Source of the DNA: Rhodospirillales bacterium
GTDB taxonomy: Bacteria > Pseudomonadota > Alphaproteobacteria > ATCC43930 > CGMCC-115725
Length of the DNA: 53,227 nt
Reading direction: 5' to 3'
Assembly (NCBI GenBank): GCA_028291405.1
Contig: JAQGID010000250.1
Coordinates: 1 to 53,227 of the forward strand
The position numbers and the translations under genes were made by a program. Of this stretch, positions 16,985 through 25,922 are shown one piece after another. The number at the start of each line of letters is the position of its first letter. Within the stretch, counting starts at the first letter, position 1. The notes below the pieces were generated by a model. That model did no database searches, had not been told where the DNA came from, and saw only the letters and a list, made by a program, of their open reading frames with translations.

Positions 16985-18633
16985 GTGAAGTTGCGCGCGT
17001 TCGAGAGATCCTCAAGCGTGTCGACGTCCAACCAGTGGCCGGTGACGTAGTGGACGCGGACAGAGTGCCGCTCGGCGAGGCGCGTCAGAAGGAAGGGCAA
17101 ATCGGCCCTGTCCAGCGTGCCCTCGGCCTCGACGAGGTTGATTTCCTCGCGCAGCCACCGCGCCCCTTGGGCGGTGAAGCGCGCAAGGCCTATCCATTCG
17201 CCACAGCATTCGGGGGCCGGCAGCGCCGACGAGACCGTGATCAGGCGGACTGGCTCGTCGTCGAGATAGTTGCCCGAGAAAGGGCGGTCGGCGGCGACAA
17301 GATCGCGCAACACCGCGCCGGACCGCGGGTGCCCTAGCGTATCGACGGCGATCACGATGTCGCCCTCGGCATTGAGCAGCCCATCGAGGATGTAGCGGCG
17401 GAAGAGGATGTCACCGTACACGACGATGGTCTCGCCATCGATCTGCGCCCGGGCACAGGCCAGCGAGTAGGCTTCGCCAGCCTCGGCATACCGGTCATTG
17501 TCGACATTTATAATCCCGGGCAGCGTGATCGCCTCTTTGCGATAGCCGCGAACCACGGTCACATTGCGCACTCCGCTGTCGGCGAGCACGCCTACAAGGC
17601 GCTGCAGCAGCGACTGGCCTCGCACGTCGATCATGCATTTCGGTTGGTCATAGGTGAGTTCGCCCAAATCGCCGCGTGAGGCCGCCAGCACGATGGCGCG
17701 GTTCGTGGTGCGGCCCGGCAGATAGCGCTTCTCCGCCGCTTCCAGCTCTGCATTGCCGACCAAGCGAAAGATGTCCTGCACGCTGGCGACGCGACCTTCC
17801 ACCTCCTGCAAGGATTCGTCCTCGGCAATGCGGCGGCAGGTGTCGCGCATTGCCGTAATCGCGGCGCGGAGCGTGTGATTGGCCCAGATCACGGTCGAGA
17901 TGCCGGCATGGCGGAAGAGTGTCGTAGGGGTCGCGTGATAGGCGGTCGGCACGATCACAACCGGACAACGGTTCTGCCAGCGCTCGGCGAAGGCTAGCAC
18001 CTCGCAGGCGGTCGACTTCTTGGAATGGATAAGGATCGCGTCCGCGCCGGCCGCGCGATAGGCTTCGGCGCGACGCAGCGCCTCGCCAAGCCCGAAACCC
18101 GAGACCAAAGCCTCGATGCGGGCGACGAAGACGAAATCCTCATTGCTCTGACTGTCCTTGCCAGCCTTGATGCGGCCGCAGAATTCGCTGATTTCGGCCA
18201 GCGGCTGGGCCTCGCCGATGAAGGAGTTGGTCTTCGGAAACAGCTTGTCCTCAATACACACGCCGGCAATCTGTCGCTCGCACAGTTTGCGGACGAGGCG
18301 GCGAACGTTGTTGAAATTGCCGTAGCCTGTATCGCCATCCACAAGGATAGGCAGTTGAGTGGCGTCGGCCATGGACTCCAGTACCTCGAGCACTTGCGTC
18401 CAGGAAGCCTCATTGCTATCGCGCAAGCCGAGGCTCGCTGAAATCGTGAGGCCTGAAGCCCAGATGCCGCGGAACCCCGCCTCTTGCACGATCTTGGCGG
18501 AAAGGCCGCTATGCGCTTCCATCAGAAACGAGAGAAAAGGGGAGAAGATTTCCGCCCGCAGCGAGGCCGCACGGCCGAGCGGCGGGGGCGAACCGGGGTA
18601 GTCCGACGACAGCAGCGTCTGGTGGGAGCTCAC
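16981..18633 (-). CDS. pepM: PEP mutase fused to a C-terminal nucleotidyltransferase
   Basis: A 550-aa bifunctional protein and first gene of the phosphonate operon. Residues about 25-300 are an isocitrate-lyase-fold PEP mutase: the exact signature EDKx5NS is present as [10 protein letters not shown] (128-137), and VDGDTGYGN (98-106) carries the Mg-binding acids. This domain forms the C-P bond (PEP to phosphonopyruvate). Residues about 313-550 are a nucleotidyltransferase (IVLAASRG, then [18 protein letters not shown]), likely to activate a phosphonate with CTP; such fusions are known in phosphonate clusters. The start at 18633 keeps the N-terminal leader; a later start near residue 38 would cut into the barrel. 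Confidence 0.95.
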   Translation of the reverse strand: MSSHQTLLSSDYPGSPPPLGRAASLRAEIFSPFLSFLMEAHSGLSAKIVQEAGFRGIWASGLTISASLGLRDSNEASWTQVLEVLESMADATQLPILVDGDTGYGNFNNVRRLVRKLCERQIAGVCIEDKLFPKTNSFIGEAQPLAEISEFCGRIKAGKDSQSNEDFVFVARIEALVSGFGLGEALRRAEAYRAAGADAILIHSKKSTACEVLAFAERWQNRCPVVIVPTAYHATPTTLFRHAGISTVIWANHTLRAAITAMRDTCRRIAEDESLQEVEGRVASVQDIFRLVGNAELEAAEKRYLPGRTTNRAIVLAASRGDLGELTYDQPKCMIDVRGQSLLQRLVGVLADSGVRNVTVVRGYRKEAITLPGIINVDNDRYAEAGEAYSLACARAQIDGETIVVYGDILFRRYILDGLLNAEGDIVIAVDTLGHPRSGAVLRDLVAADRPFSGNYLDDEPVRLITVSSALPAPECCGEWIGLARFTAQGARWLREEINLVEAEGTLDRADLPFLLTRLAERHSVRVHYVTGHWLDVDTLEDLSNARNFT

Positions 18634-18942
18634 AGTCGCTCACCTCGCGTTCTTGCGGTGCCCGTTGATTAGAAGCACAGCTCAGCTCCTCGCCACCGCA
18701 CGAGAGCCGCTGTCGTGATCGTCACAATATTGAAAAGGTTCCCCTGTCGTAAACTAAGCGAGCTTCGCAGAACCACTGCGCATAATGCGCCGGCACTATT
18801 GCGCGTGGATGTGGTCAAAACCTGAGTTTGGTGGCGCCCAGTCACTCGTCCGCTGCGACTTAGATCGAAATGCGCGATGGCAAGTGCGAGGAGCACGCAG
18901 TCGTCTGATCAGCCACCTGGGCGAGATGCGAACGGGAGTTGC
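18634..18942. promoter_or_regulatory. Region upstream of the phosphonate operon
   Basis: About 310 bp between pepM (leftward) and a decayed phosphatidyltransferase gene (rightward). No open frame looks coding. It must hold the operon promoter; no operator was recognised. Confidence 0.5.
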
Positions 18943-19210
18943 ATGAGCCATAACACGTGGACCGAATCGTGCGTCCGCTTATCGGCACCGCGGTGACACC
19001 CCATCATCTCACCGCGCTACGCCTGCTAACCGGCATCGCCGCTGCCCTGCTCATGGCTCGGGACGATCCCTTCAGGCTAGACTTCGCCGGCGCGATCTTC
19101 TCATGTCATTCCTGCTCGACCATGCCGATGGCGAATTGGCGCCGCAGACCGGGGTAACTTTACCCGACAATCATCGCTTCGATCTCTACGCCGACAAAGT
19201 TAACCGCCGT
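18943..19210 (+). pseudogene. Frameshifted, truncated second CDP-alcohol phosphatidyltransferase
   Basis: Three frames read in succession rebuild a homologue of the operon's phosphatidyltransferase. It starts MSHNTWTE (ATG 18943, GGGAG just before), shifts to RIVRPLIGTAVTPHHLTAL near 18960, then shifts again near 19100 to FLLDHADGELAPQTG and FDLYADKV. In the 22-residue segment VRPL...LLTG, 17 positions match the intact copy. The catalytic signature is damaged: Arg of AR reads Pro and the central Gly reads Asn. The C-terminal half is missing, replaced by unrelated sequence ending at TAA 19231. It is divergent from pepM, so this flank once held another phosphonolipid-type gene. Confidence 0.85.
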
Positions 19211-19212
19211 GA

Positions 19213-19500
19213 TCAAGGTTGGAGAGCATAAGGAGGCCCGCAATTCTCGGCCACGCCTTGGTCAAGAGCCGGGCGAAGCGGCGGTTGGGCGGTATTTGGT
19301 GACGGCTCCGCAATAGCCGCCAAAGCGGCGCCGGGTGCGGCGAGAACGACCGTCGCAGCACAGACCGGAACTTTGAAGGCGAGCAGAAGCGGGGTGCCGA
19401 TGACCGAGACGAAACCGTGGGCACTCTCTGGAGCTGTCGATTGGCTCGTGCAGGCGTAAAGCAAGTTGACGATCGTGGCGGCGATCAGGGCTCTGTGCAT
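19213..19500 (-). CDS. Small lipoprotein-like/membrane protein next to the type II secretion genes
   Basis: A 95-aa protein starting MHRALIAATIVNLLYACTSQ, a short signal-type helix ending in the lipobox-like LYAC, so Cys17 may be lipidated. A second hydrophobic stretch follows (ATVVLAAPGAALAAIA, about 49-64), then a Pro-rich tail. GGAGAG lies 7 nt before the ATG. It is 52 nt downstream of gspC in the same direction and may be cotranscribed. I recognise no named family. Confidence 0.65.
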   Translation of the reverse strand: MHRALIAATIVNLLYACTSQSTAPESAHGFVSVIGTPLLLAFKVPVCAATVVLAAPGAALAAIAEPSPNTAQPPLRPALDQGVAENCGPPYALQP

Positions 19501-19552
19501 CGGACTGCTCTCCGACAAGGATGAAATGCGAAATGATCGTCGCGTCGGTATT

Positions 19553-20104
19553 TTATGATCGAGGAAGGGGGCTATTTGTCGGACCCGGTGCAGGGCGACG
19601 GCTGGTGGCGGCCTTTCCTGCATCGGTTGGATTTGGACCTGGCTTGACCTCCGCGAGGCCCGCGGGGTTTCGGACGATGATGCGGTCGGGCAAGATTTGC
19701 TCGATTGTCCAGTTGCCGACCCGGCCTCCCTCGGTAACTCGTTCGATGCTTGCCGGCTGACCGATCTCGACAATCGCCAAGCGCTTGAACTCGGAGAATA
19801 CAATTCCGATCAACCTTGAGGGTGTCGGCTGCGACGTTCCACTTGCGGCGGCTTCGGCTTCGGGGCGCCGCGTGGCCGAGAACAACGGCCGGTCCAAGAC
19901 CTCGCCGAAAGACCGGAGGGGGGGCATCGTGAAATCCTGTGATTCGATAGCCTGGATAACGCCGCTTCGAGGCGCTGATGTTCGTCCCAGCATCGAAACG
20001 CCGGGCTGTAGATTGACCTCCCAATAGATGACGCTGGCGAGACAGCAAATTATCAGCGCCAAGGCAGAGCGGAGGTAGGGAGGCCCTCGCCTAAACCTTC
20101 TCAC
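19553..20104 (-). CDS. gspC: Type II secretion inner-membrane protein GspC (short form)
   Basis: A 183-aa bitopic protein: a short basic cytoplasmic tail, one membrane helix (about 11-29, ALALIICCLASVIYW), and a periplasmic part. The segment VLDRPLFSATRRP followed by LIGIVFSEFKRLAIVEIGQ is the homology-region (HR) domain that contacts the secretin in GspC. A PDZ domain, present in classic GspC of about 270-300 residues, is absent; the protein ends with a Pro-rich tail. It follows gspM with a 4-nt overlap. The call rests on fold features plus context. Confidence 0.75.
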   Translation of the reverse strand: MRRFRRGPPYLRSALALIICCLASVIYWEVNLQPGVSMLGRTSAPRSGVIQAIESQDFTMPPLRSFGEVLDRPLFSATRRPEAEAAASGTSQPTPSRLIGIVFSEFKRLAIVEIGQPASIERVTEGGRVGNWTIEQILPDRIIVRNPAGLAEVKPGPNPTDAGKAATSRRPAPGPTNSPLPRS

Positions 20105-20673
20105 GCCGGCCTCCGCATGTAGCCCGATACATCGAGGCGTAGATCGAGACTCGGCGCCGGCGCATCGGCTCGGGCGGGGCCTGTCGTGACCCGGATGTCC
20201 ACGTCGTCGAGAAACAGATACGGCGAATTTGCCTCCACCGCATAGAGGATCCGTTGAACCGCCGCCAAGCTGCCGAAAATCTGACCGCGTACAGTGATCC
20301 GGCGAAAACTGCCGTCGTCGCGCGGCGGGACGATCTGCGTGCTTTTCAAGTCGGCCTTAGCGGACTCGGTGATTGTCTTCAGGCGGGTCTGCAATTCAGC
20401 CGCGGCAATTGATTCGTTCGCGCCTGCCAACAGCCCCGCACGATCGTTCTGCCGGGATTTCAGGTGTTCGACGCTCGCTTTAAGCTCGGCGAGACCATTG
20501 GCTTCGATGCCGGCTCGCTCAAGCGCTGGACCAAGACTTTGGATCGTCGCCTGTGCGTCACGATAACTGTCGAGCAAAGGTTCAACGACCGCCGACCAGC
20601 CGAGAAACGAGACGGCTACGAGAAGCCCGATTGCGATGATCCGACGAATCACCGGCGACGGTTGGGCGATCAT
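20101..20673 (-). CDS. gspM: Type II secretion inner-membrane protein GspM
   Basis: A 190-aa bitopic protein with one N-terminal helix (about 10-28, RRIIAIGLLVAVSFLGW), a predicted coiled coil (about 35-80), and a ferredoxin-like periplasmic domain. The IPSP-style segment FGSLAAVQRILYAVEANSPYLFL is close to the GspM type b (T2SSM_b) pattern. It overlaps gspL upstream by 4 nt and gspC downstream by 4 nt. Confidence 0.8.
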   Translation of the reverse strand: MIAQPSPVIRRIIAIGLLVAVSFLGWSAVVEPLLDSYRDAQATIQSLGPALERAGIEANGLAELKASVEHLKSRQNDRAGLLAGANESIAAAELQTRLKTITESAKADLKSTQIVPPRDDGSFRRITVRGQIFGSLAAVQRILYAVEANSPYLFLDDVDIRVTTGPARADAPAPSLDLRLDVSGYMRRPA

Positions 20674-21779
20674 CGTCCGCTCCCGGGCACGACACGCGCG
20701 CCAATCAGAAAACGTTCACGGCCGCTGCGGGCGTCCTGCGTCACGGGAGAGCGGAAATTTGTATCGCGAAAGACCCTGGATTCTTCCAGCAGCGCGATGA
20801 GCGATGATGCCGATGAGGCCATGCCGGCCATCTGGACCTCCGGGCCGGTAACATGGAACTCGGTGAGGGACGTATCGTCGGGGAGGAGACGGGTCGCTTC
20901 AAGCAACAGCTGCGAGATAGTGGGGCTCGTCCGCTTTTTGACGATGAGAAAATTCTGATCAGTGTGCAACGCGTCAAGGGTCCGCTGGGCGGCCGCGCGA
21001 GCGGTGGCCTGTTCCTTGAGGACCGCAAATCGCGCGGTTAGCTCGGCTGCCTCGTGCTGCGCCGCCACGAGGGGAAGCGATATCGCAACGGCAGTGAGGA
21101 TCGCGACCATCATTGCGAGGGCCCACGAGAGCGCCGAACTGTGCTTCGGCTGACTGGGCACTACGTCTTGGAGGAAAAGCGTAGTGGACGATTGGTTGGA
21201 GGGGTCGGCCGCTGCGACATCGACCTCGTCCGTCTGCAGTCCGAGCTTGGTCGCGAGCGTCAAACCCTCTTCGACGACCTGACGTGGTACCACGGTGATC
21301 GCCGCGCTAAGGATCCCCGTGGTTCGGTCGAGCTTCAGCAGGCGACATCCGACGAAAGCCTGGCTCGCACGGAACGGCGTGTGTCGGTCGAGCTCGAACG
21401 TTACTACCTCTGAAAGGTTGTCGGCCGCCGCGGCTGGCAGCTCCACCGTCGTCCGTAACGCGCACTCCGAAGATAGTCGGAGACGAACTTCCAGTCGGCC
21501 GCTCGAAAGCCGTCGTGTCAGGCCGCGACGCTCGATGAGGGTCTGTATCTTGGCCTGAGCTGTCGCCAGATCAGCGAGGGCGACCGTCCCGAGTGAGCGC
21601 GGTCCCCGAGATCCCTCCAGCGAGAGCAGAATGGCGCCGTCTAACACCTGCAGGACCAGCCGCTCCGTTTCGGACAATAGCCCGAAGAGCTTGACCGGCA
21701 GCATTCCGAGCAGTTCTGCGGTCCACCAGTTCCAGAACTCCCCTACCAGGTAGAACAATCGCATCGCTGTCGCTGTCAT
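20670..21779 (-). CDS. gspL: Type II secretion GspL/PilN-like assembly protein
   Basis: A 369-aa protein. The N-terminal part (about 35-205) has the actin-like PilM/GspL cytoplasmic pattern, e.g. VVTFELDRHTPFRASQAF. A single membrane helix (about 222-243, LSWALAMMVAILTAVAISLPL), a coiled coil, and a PilN-like periplasmic domain (SQLLLEATRLLPDDTSLTEF) follow. GspL recruits the GspE ATPase to the inner membrane. It is the first gene of the leftward gspL-M-C unit. Confidence 0.82.
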   Translation of the reverse strand: MTATAMRLFYLVGEFWNWWTAELLGMLPVKLFGLLSETERLVLQVLDGAILLSLEGSRGPRSLGTVALADLATAQAKIQTLIERRGLTRRLSSGRLEVRLRLSSECALRTTVELPAAAADNLSEVVTFELDRHTPFRASQAFVGCRLLKLDRTTGILSAAITVVPRQVVEEGLTLATKLGLQTDEVDVAAADPSNQSSTTLFLQDVVPSQPKHSSALSWALAMMVAILTAVAISLPLVAAQHEAAELTARFAVLKEQATARAAAQRTLDALHTDQNFLIVKKRTSPTISQLLLEATRLLPDDTSLTEFHVTGPEVQMAGMASSASSLIALLEESRVFRDTNFRSPVTQDARSGRERFLIGARVVPGSGR

Positions 21780-22083
21780 GGGCGCTGTCCGATTCGTGGC
21801 CGCTGCCCGCCGAGGCTTTTGGCAAGGGAACGCAGGCCCTGGTCAATCCGCATGCTGATTAGCTTCACGATCCGGCAATCTCGTCCTCGGCCAGTCGCGC
21901 GACGTTCCTCGGAAAACCGGACGACCTCTAGTTGCTTTACTTTGACCCTGTTTTCCCGTTTACGCGGCTCTTTCTTGGCTATTGTTAAGTTTTCAGAACT
22001 CTTCAAAAATTCATTCGAATAGTACGTCAATTGCTTTACCCTCGCAATCGGCGGCAAGCCAAACTCAAGACGGGAGGACGCGA
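21780..22083. promoter_or_regulatory. Divergent promoter region of the type II secretion locus
   Basis: 304 bp between gspL (leftward) and gspE (rightward), noticeably more AT-rich than its surroundings (21940-22040). The 9-mer TTGCTTTAC occurs twice in the same orientation, at 21932-21940 and 22031-22039. GGGAGG at 22072-22077 serves the TTG start of gspE. Confidence 0.55.
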
Positions 22084-23775
22084 TTGTCGCCGGATCGAGA
22101 GACGTTCGAACGGCTGCTAATGTCTCGGCTAGTCGGAGCCGGCAAGATCGAAAGGTCCGCCGCCGATCGAGCCTTGCGGCTGAAAGGTGCCGGGAAGGAG
22201 CCGCTCGAGCGAATTGTCACTCGGCTGGGTTTGGCACATGAGCGCGACGTCACCGAGGCGATGTCGTGCGAACTCGGAGTGGCATTGGTAACCGCTTCTG
22301 ACTTTCCGGATGCCCCTGTCCTGGAAGCGGCGAGCGCTCGGTTTCTCCGGCAGACACAAGTCCTGCCGCTGCGCGAGACGCCCGAAGCCGTCACGCTCGC
22401 CGTCAGCGATCCACTCGACGACTATCCGGTGCGGTCGCTCGCTCTGCTTGCCGGGAAGCCGGTCGAGGTGCGCCTCGCAGCGCCGTCGGATATCGAAGCT
22501 GCGTACGAGCGACTCTACGGACACGAGAGCAACGCGATCAATCAGATTGCAGATGGAATCGACGTTGCCGAGGACACGAGCTCCGACGAGGACGTCAGTC
22601 GGTTGCGGGATCTCGCTAGCGAGGAGCCGGTCATACGCTTGGTCAACCAGCTGATCGCGCGGGCGGTGGAAAGCCAGGCCTCAGACATTCATGTTGAGCC
22701 GTTTCAAGATCGCCTTGTGGTTCGCTATCGCGTCGATGGCTTGTTGCGCCCAGGTGCGACGCCGCCGACCCGGCTGCGCGCGGCCATCGTGTCGCGAATA
22801 AAGATCATGGCGAAGCTCAACATCGCGGAGCGCCGTCTCCCTCAGGACGGGCGGATACGCATTGCGGTGCGCGGCCGCGATTACGATCTCCGCGTCGCGA
22901 CGGTCCCGACCCTGCACGGCGAGGGCGTCACGATGCGGATACTTGACCATGCGAGTCTCGTTGAGGACTTCACGGTGCTCGGCTTCACGCCGGAAACACT
23001 CAAGCAATACTTGAGTCTTTTGGAGCAACCCCAAGGGATCTTGCTGGTTACGGGGCCGACGGGGAGCGGCAAGACGACCACGCTTTATACCAGTCTTCTC
23101 AGGCTGAATACGCCGGACAAGAAGATCTTTACGGTCGAGGATCCAATCGAGTACCAGCTCGACGGCGTAAATCAAATCCAGGTCAAGCCGCAGATCAAGC
23201 TGACCTTCGCCGAGATTTTGCGAACCCTGCTGCGGCACAACCCGAATATCATCATGATCGGCGAGATGCGCGATTTTGAGACCGCGCAGATTGCAATCCA
23301 GGCGGCTCTGACGGGCCACCTCGTGCTTTCCACGCTTCACACCAACGATGCTGCGAGCTCGGTGACACGGTTGCTCGACATGAAGGTCGAGGACTATCTG
23401 GTGACGTCGACCCTGAACGGCGTGACGGCGCAGCGTCTTGTCCGAAGATTGTGCGAATCATGTCGGAGGCCGCGCCGGGTGCTACCCGAGTTTCTCGAGC
23501 GCATGACGACCGAGGCTGGCGCCGCGACGCTTTACGAGGCGGCGGGCTGCGATGCCTGTCATGGCAGCGGCTATCGCGGCCAGGTTGCCCTCATCGAGGT
23601 TCTGCCCATGTCGGACGCGATCCGCCGGTTGGTCCTCAGGCACGCCGAGGCACGCGAGATCCAGGCGACGGCGATCGAGGAGGGTATGGCGACGATGTAT
23701 CAGGATGGGATTCTCAAGGCGCTGGCTGGCGTCACGACTATCGAAGAAGTGCTGCGCGTCACCCGGAACGTTTGA
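22084..23775 (+). CDS. gspE: Type II secretion ATPase GspE
   Basis: A 563-aa hexameric ATPase that powers pseudopilus assembly. The N-terminal domain (LGLAHERDVTEAMSCELGV) resembles the GspE/PilB N-terminus. Then follow Walker A GPTGSGKTTT (about 324-333), the Asp box, Walker B IIMIGEMRD, the His box and the Cys4 zinc motif (CESC, CDAC). The TTG at 22084 is chosen because GGGAGG is 6 nt before it; an open extension back to 21982 has no ribosome site and lies in AT-rich DNA. gspF follows after 3 nt. Confidence 0.95.
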   Translation: MSPDRETFERLLMSRLVGAGKIERSAADRALRLKGAGKEPLERIVTRLGLAHERDVTEAMSCELGVALVTASDFPDAPVLEAASARFLRQTQVLPLRETPEAVTLAVSDPLDDYPVRSLALLAGKPVEVRLAAPSDIEAAYERLYGHESNAINQIADGIDVAEDTSSDEDVSRLRDLASEEPVIRLVNQLIARAVESQASDIHVEPFQDRLVVRYRVDGLLRPGATPPTRLRAAIVSRIKIMAKLNIAERRLPQDGRIRIAVRGRDYDLRVATVPTLHGEGVTMRILDHASLVEDFTVLGFTPETLKQYLSLLEQPQGILLVTGPTGSGKTTTLYTSLLRLNTPDKKIFTVEDPIEYQLDGVNQIQVKPQIKLTFAEILRTLLRHNPNIIMIGEMRDFETAQIAIQAALTGHLVLSTLHTNDAASSVTRLLDMKVEDYLVTSTLNGVTAQRLVRRLCESCRRPRRVLPEFLERMTTEAGAATLYEAAGCDACHGSGYRGQVALIEVLPMSDAIRRLVLRHAEAREIQATAIEEGMATMYQDGILKALAGVTTIEEVLRVTRNV

Positions 23776-23778
23776 ACC

Positions 23779-24999
23779 ATGCCGCGCTTCCGCTATGTCG
23801 CTGTCGAGCCGTCATCGGCAACCGTCGAAGGCCTGCTCGAAGCTGTCAGCCGGGCGGCTGTTGTCGACCGCCTCCGCGCTGCGGGAAGCATACCCATCCG
23901 GGTCGACGAGGTATCGCGCCTTTCGCCTGCCGGAATCGACCTAGGGAACATCTTCGGGGCGAGGGCAGTCTCGCCGCGCACGCTCGCTCTCATGACCAGC
24001 CAGCTCGCGACGCTGCTACAGGCCGGGCTGGCGATCGACGAGGCATTGAGCATTCTGATCGATCTCCTCGAGAAGCCGCGCGACCAGGCGTGCCTGCGCA
24101 CGCTTCGCGATCGGGTCAGCGGCGGCGCCACCCTCAGCGCCGCGATGGCGGAGCAGGAAAAGGTCTTTCCGGACTTCTACGTCAGCATGATCCGGGCTGG
24201 CGAGGCCGGAGCCACCCTCGACACAGTGCTCGCGGGACTCGCTGAGTTCCTCGAAAGGTCCCGGGCGGCGCGCGAGCACGTGAAATCGGCGTTGCTTTAT
24301 CCGCTCGTCGTCGCGGCGACATCGTGCGTCTCGATCGGCGTCCTCTTCGTTTTCGTTGTTCCGCGGTTCCGGCCGCTTTTCGAGCAGGCCGGCGATGCGC
24401 TGCCGTTACCAGCGCGCGCGCTTCTCATCGTTTCGGACGGACTCGCCAAGGATTGGTGGATAGGCTGCCTGGTGGCACTCGTCGGTGCCATGCTGCTAAG
24501 GCGTCAGTTCAAAAATCCGTCGTCGCGGCGAGGTTGGGAGCGGCGGCTTCTCAAGCTGCCGCTTGTCGGGGACATATTGCGGAAGAGCGAGGTCGTACGA
24601 TTCAGCCGGACGCTCGGCACACTGCTCAAGAATGGCGTCTCCTTGCTTCCGGCGCTGACGATAACGCGACAGACGATGAGCAATCTCGTGTTTCGCGACG
24701 CGGTGAGCACGGTAATCGAGAAAGTCACGACGGGAAAAGGTCTCAGCGGCCCGATCGCGGAGGCGAAGATATTCCCGATGATCGCGACCCACCTGATCCG
24801 CGTCGGCGAGGAGAGCGGCCGGCAGGACGACATGCTCCTGAAGATCGCCGACATTCTCGAAGGCGACACGCGCCGAAGCATCGACCGCATGCTGGCGCTG
24901 CTGACGCCGACGTTGACGATCGTCCTCGGGGTCATCGTCGCCGGCGTCATCGGTTCGATCCTGACGGCCGTGCTGAGCGTCTATGACTTGGCGATGTGA
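23779..24999 (+). CDS. gspF: Type II secretion inner-membrane platform protein GspF
   Basis: A 406-aa polytopic protein with two repeated T2SSF helical domains (about 70-190 and 275-395), each followed by membrane segments (LVVAATSCVSIGVLFVFVV; TIVLGVIVAGVIGSILTAV). The sequence TSQLATLLQAGLAIDEAL is the typical GspF start of domain 1, and FSRTLGTLLKNGVSLLPAL that of domain 2. It forms the rotor or platform under GspE. Confidence 0.95.
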   Translation: MPRFRYVAVEPSSATVEGLLEAVSRAAVVDRLRAAGSIPIRVDEVSRLSPAGIDLGNIFGARAVSPRTLALMTSQLATLLQAGLAIDEALSILIDLLEKPRDQACLRTLRDRVSGGATLSAAMAEQEKVFPDFYVSMIRAGEAGATLDTVLAGLAEFLERSRAAREHVKSALLYPLVVAATSCVSIGVLFVFVVPRFRPLFEQAGDALPLPARALLIVSDGLAKDWWIGCLVALVGAMLLRRQFKNPSSRRGWERRLLKLPLVGDILRKSEVVRFSRTLGTLLKNGVSLLPALTITRQTMSNLVFRDAVSTVIEKVTTGKGLSGPIAEAKIFPMIATHLIRVGEESGRQDDMLLKIADILEGDTRRSIDRMLALLTPTLTIVLGVIVAGVIGSILTAVLSVYDLAM

Positions 25000-25005
25000 G
25001 GGCGA

Positions 25006-25455
25006 ATGGCAGGTCCGGAGATGGCACAACAGATGAACTCAAACCCCCCAGCCGTGGCCGAGGGCGACGCCGGTTTCACGCTTGTCGAGCTGCTCGTCGT
25101 GCTGGCGATTCTCGGCATGTTGGTGGCCGTCGCGACGCCGCAAGTGTTGAAATACCTGGGCCGTGCTAAGGTCGACACGGCACAGATCGAGATCAAGAGC
25201 CTGACGACCGGCGTCGATCTCTTCCTGATCGACGTGGGCCGCTATCCGACGCAGCAGGAGGGTCTCTCAGTACTCGTGGCCAATCCTGGCGGTCTTGCGT
25301 CGTGGAACGGGCCTTATCTTAAGGCGAACTCCGTGCCGCTCGATCCATGGGGGCGCCCCTACCAGTATCGGATACCCGGGCAGCATGGTGATTATGACGT
25401 CTTCACGCTTGGCCCGGACGGGACCGGCGCGCCGCCTGGCGCGCGAGGCTCATGA
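25006..25455 (+). CDS. gspG: Type II secretion major pseudopilin GspG
   Basis: A 149-aa prepilin. Processing site G|FTLVELLVVLAIL with Glu at +5, a long hydrophobic helix, and the GspG-specific C-terminal part (YPTQQEGLSVLV, LDPWGRPYQYRIPG with calcium-site features) are clear. The leader is long; ATGs at 25021 and 25033 are alternative starts. The stop overlaps gspH (ATGA). Confidence 0.93.
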   Translation: MAGPEMAQQMNSNPPAVAEGDAGFTLVELLVVLAILGMLVAVATPQVLKYLGRAKVDTAQIEIKSLTTGVDLFLIDVGRYPTQQEGLSVLVANPGGLASWNGPYLKANSVPLDPWGRPYQYRIPGQHGDYDVFTLGPDGTGAPPGARGS

Positions 25456-25922
25456 GCAAGAAGGTGTGGCGCGCGGATGGCTTTACGCTCATCGAGCTGC
25501 TCGTCGTCATGACCATCGCTGCCCTTCTCTTCGCTCTTGTCGCTCCTTCTGGCGCTCGCCAGCGCGACCGCGCTGAGCTGGCGGGCAGCGCACGCGCGAT
25601 CGCGGCAGCTCTTCGAATGGCGCGGAGCCGGGCAATTGCCAGTGATCGGCCAGCTATCTTTGCCGTCGACGTCGAGGCCGGCCGATTCACCGGCGCGATG
25701 GCTGGTACCACGGGCGAACTCCCGCGCGGCGCCTCTGTCATGCTCACCACGACGCAGGACGAGACTGCGAGTGCGTCGCGCGGCGCCATTCGTTTCTATC
25801 CGGATGGGAGCTCGACGGGGGGCGGGCTCACGATTCTGCGCAGTGCGGACCGTTACGACGTTCTCGTCGATTGGCTGACAGGAGCGGTCTCGATCCATGA
25901 GCAGCATGCTTCCGCGCGCTAA
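25452..25922 (+). CDS. gspH: Type II secretion minor pseudopilin GspH
   Basis: A 156-aa prepilin with a short leader and site G|FTLIELLVVMTIAALLFAL, then a GspH-like domain (ALRMARSRAIASDRPAIFAVDVE; end strand SADRYDVLVDWLTGAV). Starts inside gspG (4-nt overlap) and is overlapped by gspI. Confidence 0.9.
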   Translation: MSKKVWRADGFTLIELLVVMTIAALLFALVAPSGARQRDRAELAGSARAIAAALRMARSRAIASDRPAIFAVDVEAGRFTGAMAGTTGELPRGASVMLTTTQDETASASRGAIRFYPDGSSTGGGLTILRSADRYDVLVDWLTGAVSIHEQHASAR

